A stretch of 9,931 nt of DNA from Clostridia bacterium (GTDB lineage: Bacteria > Bacillota_A > Clostridia > TANB77 > CAG-508), in contig JAAWCC010000138.1 in NCBI GenBank assembly GCA_022792975.1, positions 1 through 9,931 on the forward strand. The letters are read 5' to 3'. Position 1 is the stretch's first letter; every line of letters begins with the position of its first letter. Below the pieces are notes generated by a model. The model saw only the letters and a list, made by a program, of their open reading frames with translations. It searched no databases and was not told where the DNA came from. This document shows positions 7,010 to 9,931 of the stretch, in pieces. A program made the position numbers and the translations under genes.

Positions 7010-7920
7010 ATGAATACAAAGGTAAATTTAGCAGGAATAGAAATGAAAAATCCAGTCACAGTAGCATCAGGAACCTTTGGATATGGAAGAGAATTTAGTG
7101 AATTTATAGACTTAAACAAACTTCGGAGGAATTGTAACAAAAGGAACATCACTAAAGCCAAGACCAGGCAACAAACCACCAAGGGTTTGCGAAACAACAG
7201 CAGGAATGCTAAATTCAATAGGATTGCAGAATCCTGGGGTAGAATTTTTCATGGAAAATGATTTACCATGGCTTAAAAAATTTGATACAAGAATAATAGT
7301 AAATGCATGTGGAAGCTCTATTGAAGAATATGTAGAGCTTGCAAAAGTTTTAAATACTCTTGACATAGATGGAGTAGAACTAAACCTATCTTGCCCAAAT
7401 GTTAAGGCAGGCTGTATGGCTTTTGGAACTTCATATGAAGGTGTAAAAGAAGTAACCTCACAAGTAAGAAAGGTATTAGATAAGCCACTTATAGTAAAAT
7501 TAACACCAAATGTAACAGACATAACCCTACCTGCAAAAGGTGCAGAAGATGCAGGAGCAGATGGAGTTTCGCTAATAAACACATTACTCGGAATGAGTAT
7601 AGATATAGAAAAGCAAAGACCAATACTTGCAAATAATATGGGAGGATTGTCAGGACCTGCTGTAAAACCAGTCGCTGTTAGAATGGTATATCAAGTAGCA
7701 ACAGCAGTAAAAATACCAGTATTAGGACTTGGCGGAATAGTAAATGGAAAAGATGTAATAGAATTCATGCTAGCACGGAGCAACAGCAGTATCAATAGGT
7801 ACAGGAAACTTCATAGAGCCAGAAATAAGCATAAAGGCAATTAAAGAAGTAGAAGACTACCTAACACGCCATAATATAGAAGACATAAATGAGATAGTAG
7901 GTAAAGTTCAAATGAACTAA
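7010..7920 (+). CDS. pyrD: Dihydroorotate dehydrogenase B catalytic subunit (two CGG +1 sites)
   Basis: PyrD oxidises dihydroorotate to orotate on FMN. The corrected protein has 302 residues, typical of the class 1B enzyme that pairs with Pyr[14 protein letters not shown] opens the barrel, then [28 protein letters not shown] with the class 1B catalytic cysteine at about residue 128, [12 protein letters not shown], and the FMN-phosphate loops GLGGI and [11 protein letters not shown] at the end. AGGAGGT lies just before the ATG at 7010. Two C skips are required. C7124 restores NKLGGIVTKG, and C7776 restores [15 protein letters not shown]. Unshifted translation stops at 7261 and would give only 83 residues. 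The stop at 7918-7920 is 20 bases before maf. Confidence 0.94.
7124..7127 (+). other. CGG-A +1 shift site 1 in pyrD
   Basis: CTT-C-GGA followed by GGAATTGTA. Restores [12 protein letters not shown]. Unshifted stop at 7259-7261. Confidence 0.92.
7776..7779 (+). other. CGG-A +1 shift site 2 in pyrD
   Basis: GCA-C-GGA. Restores [13 protein letters not shown], the conserved FMN-phosphate loop. Unshifted stop at 7842-7844. Confidence 0.92.
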
Positions 7921-7940
7921 GATAGATGGAGGTGGACAAA

Positions 7941-8519
7941 ATGAAAATAATACTTGCATCATCTTCTCCAAGAAGAAAGGAATTATTAAAACTAATTACG
8001 AAAGAATTTGAAATAATTCCGAGTAAAGCAGAAGAGAAATTGGAAGAAAACCTAACTCCAAAAGAACAAATAGAAAAATTGTCATATATAAAAGCAAAGA
8101 GTATATTTGATAAGCAAGAGGGAGATAGACTAGTAATAGGAGCAGATACAATGGTAGTAAAAAACAATAAATTATATGGCAAACCAAAAAGCAAAGAAAA
8201 TGCAAAACAAACAATAAAAGCATTACTAGAAGGAGATAAAACACATAGTGTAATTACAGGGCTAACAGTGCTTATTCAAGAAAATGGAATATATAAAGAA
8301 TACAAAACTTCAGATGAAGTAAAAGTATACTTAAAAGACATAGCAGACACAGAAATAGATAAATGGATAAATACTGGAAAGGCAATGGATAAAGCAGGCG
8401 CATATGCAGCAAGTGAAGAATTTGCAGTATTTATAGAAAAAATAGAAGGACATATGTCAACAGCAATAGGGTTTCCAGTGCATAAGGTATATGATATTAT
8501 AAAAGGATATATAAAATAG
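7941..8519 (+). CDS. maf: Maf-family nucleotide pyrophosphatase
   Basis: Maf proteins hydrolyse non-canonical or pyrimidine nucleoside triphosphates to monophosphates and are tied to house-cleaning and septum formation. The 192-residue protein has ASSSPRRKELL at residues 6-16, IGADTMV with catalytic-type Asp69, YGKPKS, and the C-terminal DKAGAYAASEEF...IEGH motif, all standard for the family. ATG 7941 is chosen because GGAGGTGG (7928-7935) sits five bases upstream; the in-frame ATG at 7926 lies inside that ribosome site. It closes the pyr run 20 bases after pyrD, a sensible partner for UMP synthesis if it acts on dTTP/UTP. It has no in-frame CGG and no frameshift. Confidence 0.93.
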   Translation: MKIILASSSPRRKELLKLITKEFEIIPSKAEEKLEENLTPKEQIEKLSYIKAKSIFDKQEGDRLVIGADTMVVKNNKLYGKPKSKENAKQTIKALLEGDKTHSVITGLTVLIQENGIYKEYKTSDEVKVYLKDIADTEIDKWINTGKAMDKAGAYAASEEFAVFIEKIEGHMSTAIGFPVHKVYDIIKGYIK

Positions 8520-8537
8520 TATACAAAAGACAAAGAT

Positions 8538-8677
8538 AAAAAGACAAAGCACAAGTATTTCTAATAATTAATTACGCAATTTTATCTATATATCCACATT
8601 TAGATATAACAAGCGTAGCAATAATAGAATATATAAGAAAACACAAAGCTAGAAAATTAGCTAATAAAGAGGAGTAG
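8538..8677 (+). other. Start-less coding-like stretch between maf and the acetyltransferase
   Basis: An open frame ending at TAG 8675-8677 reads QVFLIINYAILSIYPHL, DITSVAIIEYIRKHKARK and LANKEE. It looks protein-like (a hydrophobic start and a basic helix) but has no ATG, GTG or TTG start after the preceding stop near 8536. It may be a decayed gene remnant or chance in A/T-rich DNA. GAGGAG at its end serves as ribosome site for the next gene. Confidence 0.2.
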
Positions 8678-8683
8678 AAAATT

Positions 8684-9191
8684 ATGAATTTAGTTTACAA
8701 AAAGGTTAAAAAAGAGGATAGAACTCAAGTTTTTAGTCTTATAGATACAGTTTTAGCAGGGTTAGAAAATCAAGAGTATTTTATACCATATGAACAGTGG
8801 GAATTAGATAGTATGTTTGATGAAGAAAACTATGCACCATTATATGGTGCATATGATGGAGATAAATTGGTACGGAATGGCTCAATTATATATATCACAG
8901 AATATGCTTAAAGATTTTAAAAAGGAATTTGAACTTGAAACTTACAAAGTGTGTGAACTAGGTGGAAATTTAGTTCTGCCAGAATACAGAGGCAATGGCA
9001 TCACAACAAGGCTCCAAACAATAGAATTAGAACTAGCAAAAGAGTTGGGTTATGATTATATAATTTCCATGGCGCATCCAGAAAATATAGGAAGCTGCAA
9101 AACGCTTGAAAGAGTAGGGCTAGAATTTGTAAAGGAAACAAGATTATCAAATGGATTTTTAAGAAAATTATATATGTTAAAACTAAAATAA
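8684..9191 (+). CDS. GNAT-family N-acetyltransferase (one CGG +1 site)
   Basis: The corrected protein has 168 residues with the GNAT layout. An N-terminal YKKVKKEDRTQVFSLIDTVL is followed by the beta-hairpin LYGAYDGDKLVGMAQLYIS, then the acetyl-CoA-binding motif A, LPEYRGNGITTRLQ (residues 98-111, Arg102-Gly103-x-Gly105), and AHPENIGSCKTLERVGLEFV with the conserved C-terminal Asn. One C skip at 8873 joins KLV to GMAQLY; straight reading stops at 8911, before the cofactor site. The start ATG at 8684 follows GAGGAG (8670-8675). The substrate is unknown. It could be cotranscribed with maf, 164 bases upstream, since no terminator is seen between them, and it is followed by a strong terminator. 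Confidence 0.88.
8873..8876 (+). other. CGG-A +1 shift site in the GNAT gene
   Basis: GTA-C-GGA. Restores DKLV-GMAQLYIS. Unshifted stop at 8909-8911. Confidence 0.88.
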
Positions 9192-9193
9192 TA

Positions 9194-9220
9194 AAATAGA
9201 GGGGAGCTGCCCCTCTATTT
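9194..9220. terminator. Bidirectional terminator hairpin
   Basis: AAATAGAGGGG (9194-9204) pairs perfectly with CCCCTCTATTT (9210-9220) around the five-base loop AGCTG. It lies between the convergent GNAT gene and the leftward M14 remnant; the M14 stop codon begins inside its right foot. Confidence 0.85.
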
Positions 9221-9330
9221 CATTGTGCAAGTATGGCACCAAGGACTAAGATGCCTTCGTTTTCTGTATAAATTGTACCAAGCTGAGATATTGGAAGCGG
9301 GTTTGTGCCTAAACCGCATTCAATTGTATA

Positions 9331-9334
9331 ACCG
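9331..9334 (-). other. CGG-T +1 shift site 2 in the M14 remnant
   Basis: On the complement CCT-C-GGT. Restores NLP-GYTIECGLG around the catalytic Glu. Unshifted stop at 9322-9320. Confidence 0.85.
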
Positions 9335-9412
9335 AGGAAGATTATAATTTTGTATAAACCAATCTTTATAACCAGCAAAGCTAGAACCATACGGAGTATC
9401 CTCTAAAGTATA

Positions 9413-9416
9413 ACCG
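9413..9416 (-). other. CGG-T +1 shift site 1 in the M14 remnant
   Basis: On the complement AGT-C-GGT. Restores ARSS-GYTLEDTPYGSS. Unshifted stop at 9383-9381. Confidence 0.85.
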
Positions 9417-9754
9417 ACTTGAGCGAGCAAAATGCTCTCCGATGTAATAAGAAGCAGGTGGTAGATAATTTAAATATCTCCAATAAATAACCCTGCCTTG
9501 CGTATGGTAAGCAAGAATTAGTCTAAAATTATGACTAAGTGTAAAGTTATATAATGCAAGAGACTCAGGAGCAACAAGAGGTCCCTCACCAACAAAATCG
9601 CGAGGAGCGGGTGATATGAAACCTTGGGCAAATTTTATCTCTTTAGCTTTTTCCCAACCAGCAGGGAACTGTAAGTTTAAATCCACACCTGTGGTATTAA
9701 AAATATACCAACCACAAAAAGAAATGAATAAAATGCAGTAATCATCTATATTAT

Positions 9755-9790
9755 AGAATATTTCAAATTAGTTGAAGTATTCTGTTTTTT
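9755..9790 (+). terminator. Rightward terminator-like hairpin with T tract
   Basis: AGAATATTTCAA (9755-9766) pairs with TTGAAGTATTCT (9772-9783), with one G-T pair and a five-base loop, followed by six T (9785-9790). There is no rightward gene just upstream, so it may be left over from a gene lost at the junction. Confidence 0.5.
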
Positions 9791-9800
9791 GTTGCAAAAA

Positions 9801-9825
9801 TGTAGGGGCAAGCATTGCTCGTCCG
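9801..9825 (+). repeat. Short GTAGGGGC...CG(T)CCG palindromic element
   Basis: GGGCAAGC (9806-9813) and GCTCGTCC (9817-9824) form an eight-pair stem with one mismatch and one G-T pair around ATT. The GTAGGGGC start and GTCCG end resemble a dispersed intergenic palindrome seen in many bacterial genomes. It is G/C-rich compared with its surroundings. Only one copy is present here, so repeat status is inferred. Confidence 0.4.
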
Positions 9826-9865
9826 ATAGCAATAAATGATGTTACTACTAGAATTGGAGTGGTTT

Positions 9866-9931
9866 ATGAAAGAAAAAGAAGAGAATATTGGGTATTATTC
9901 AATAATTCCAGCAACAATTTTATACAATAAA
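9866..9931 (+). CDS. Partial gene, helix-turn-helix/replication-initiation-like N-terminus
   Basis: The ATG at 9866 follows GGAG (9856-9859) at six bases and opens 22 codons to the window edge: MKEKEENIGYYSIIPATILYNK. The YYSIIPATILY pattern resembles the start of helix-turn-helix replication-initiation or DnaD-like proteins of Firmicutes plasmids and integrated elements, which usually read YYAIIPAxVRYD. The domain itself lies outside the window, so this is a resemblance, not proof. Its position beside a truncated gene and a palindromic repeat would fit the edge of a mobile element. Confidence 0.5.
   Translation, partial: MKEKEENIGYYSIIPATILYNK

Larger units (their letters stand above)
9220..9698 (-). 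pseudogene. 5'-truncated M14 zinc carboxypeptidase (two CGG +1 sites)
   Basis: About 158 residues of the C-terminal half of an M14 peptidase, of the kind that cuts gamma-D-glutamyl-diamino acid bonds in peptidoglycan peptides. Seen in order: NTTGVDLNLQFPAGW, PAPRDFVGEGPLVAPES, FRLILAYHTQGRVIYW with the third zinc-ligand His, SGYTLEDTPYGSSFAGYKDW, PGYTIECGLGTNPLPISQL with the catalytic Glu, and a final GAILAQ. The N-terminal half with the HxxE zinc motif is absent. Homology fades before Asn at 9698, and the frame upstream to a stop near 9768 has no start codon; the GTG at 9686 is the Val of GVDLN, not a start. Two C skips, at 9416 and 9334 on the complement, are needed. It is probably inactive and was cut off by the rearrangement that brought in the DNA on its right. 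Confidence 0.8.

Noticed and set aside
204..9416. Plain sequencing noise or ordinary pseudogene decay as the cause of all frame breaks
   Set aside because: Every break is the same base, at the same codon phase, before the same amino acid, and no other indel or premature stop is seen in the corrected genes. Homopolymer runs such as the ten A near 3845 and the G and A tracts in genes are unaffected. A systematic artefact remains possible and is stated in the findings.
9381..9686. A complete 101-residue leftward protein starting with GTG at 9686
   Set aside because: The GTG is the Val of the conserved GVDLNLQFPAGW of M14 peptidases, and the stop at 9381 is the result of the unskipped CGG.
1..9931. 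tRNA or rRNA genes, CRISPR arrays, riboswitches and insertion sequences
   Set aside because: No cloverleaf-like or CCA-ended segments, no regularly spaced repeats, no conserved leader motifs and no transposase motifs were seen on either strand. In particular, no candidate suppressor tRNA lies in this window.

Overview
The window is low-G+C DNA of the kind found in Bacillota/Clostridia. It has strong purine-rich Shine-Dalgarno sites (AGGAGG, GGAGAGG), SigA-type promoters with 17-bp spacers, an LPxTG surface protein, and AGA/AGG as the main arginine codons. The genus cannot be told from the sequence.

Layout, left to right: a partial leftward gene (1-68); divergent promoters; a small basic protein (204-480); an LPQTG cell-wall protein (565-1549) with a strong terminator; a membrane-anchored HtrA/DegP-type serine protease (1688-2823); a convergent leftward gene for an orotate phosphoribosyltransferase-like protein (2894-3754). 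Then comes a rightward pyrimidine operon: pyrC (3896-5170), pyrF (5279-6214), pyrK (6219-6997), pyrD type 1B (7010-7920) and maf (7941-8519), followed by a GNAT acetyltransferase (8684-9191). The right end holds a 5'-truncated leftward M14 carboxypeptidase (9220-9698), a terminator hairpin, a short palindromic repeat and the first 22 codons of a gene resembling replication-initiation/helix-turn-helix proteins (9866 onward). The pyr genes cover the steps from carbamoyl-aspartate to UMP: PyrC makes dihydroorotate, PyrD/PyrK oxidise it, the divergent PyrE-like protein would make OMP, and PyrF makes UMP.

The striking feature is translational. Eight genes cannot be read in one frame. Each is restored by skipping one C at an in-frame CGG, so that the next codon, GGA or GGT, is read as glycine. 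There are 14 such sites: + strand 288, 1501, 1928, 1998, 5579, 5892, 6061, 6324, 6493, 7124, 7776 and 8873; - strand 9416 and 9334. After correction the proteins match their families through conserved motifs (GDMKRGD in PyrF, KPGQF and GPLGGG in PyrK, LGGIVTKG in PyrD, the charged sortase tail, SGYTLEDTPYGSS in M14). No in-frame CGG in any gene is read as ordinary arginine, while CGT, CGC and CGA are. Either CGG(A/T) is a +1 frameshift signal or quadruplet glycine codon in this organism, or the sequence carries a very systematic C-insertion artefact. The in-frame phase, the occurrence on both strands and the vacated CGG codon favour the first reading, but raw reads, the tRNA set and peptides must decide.
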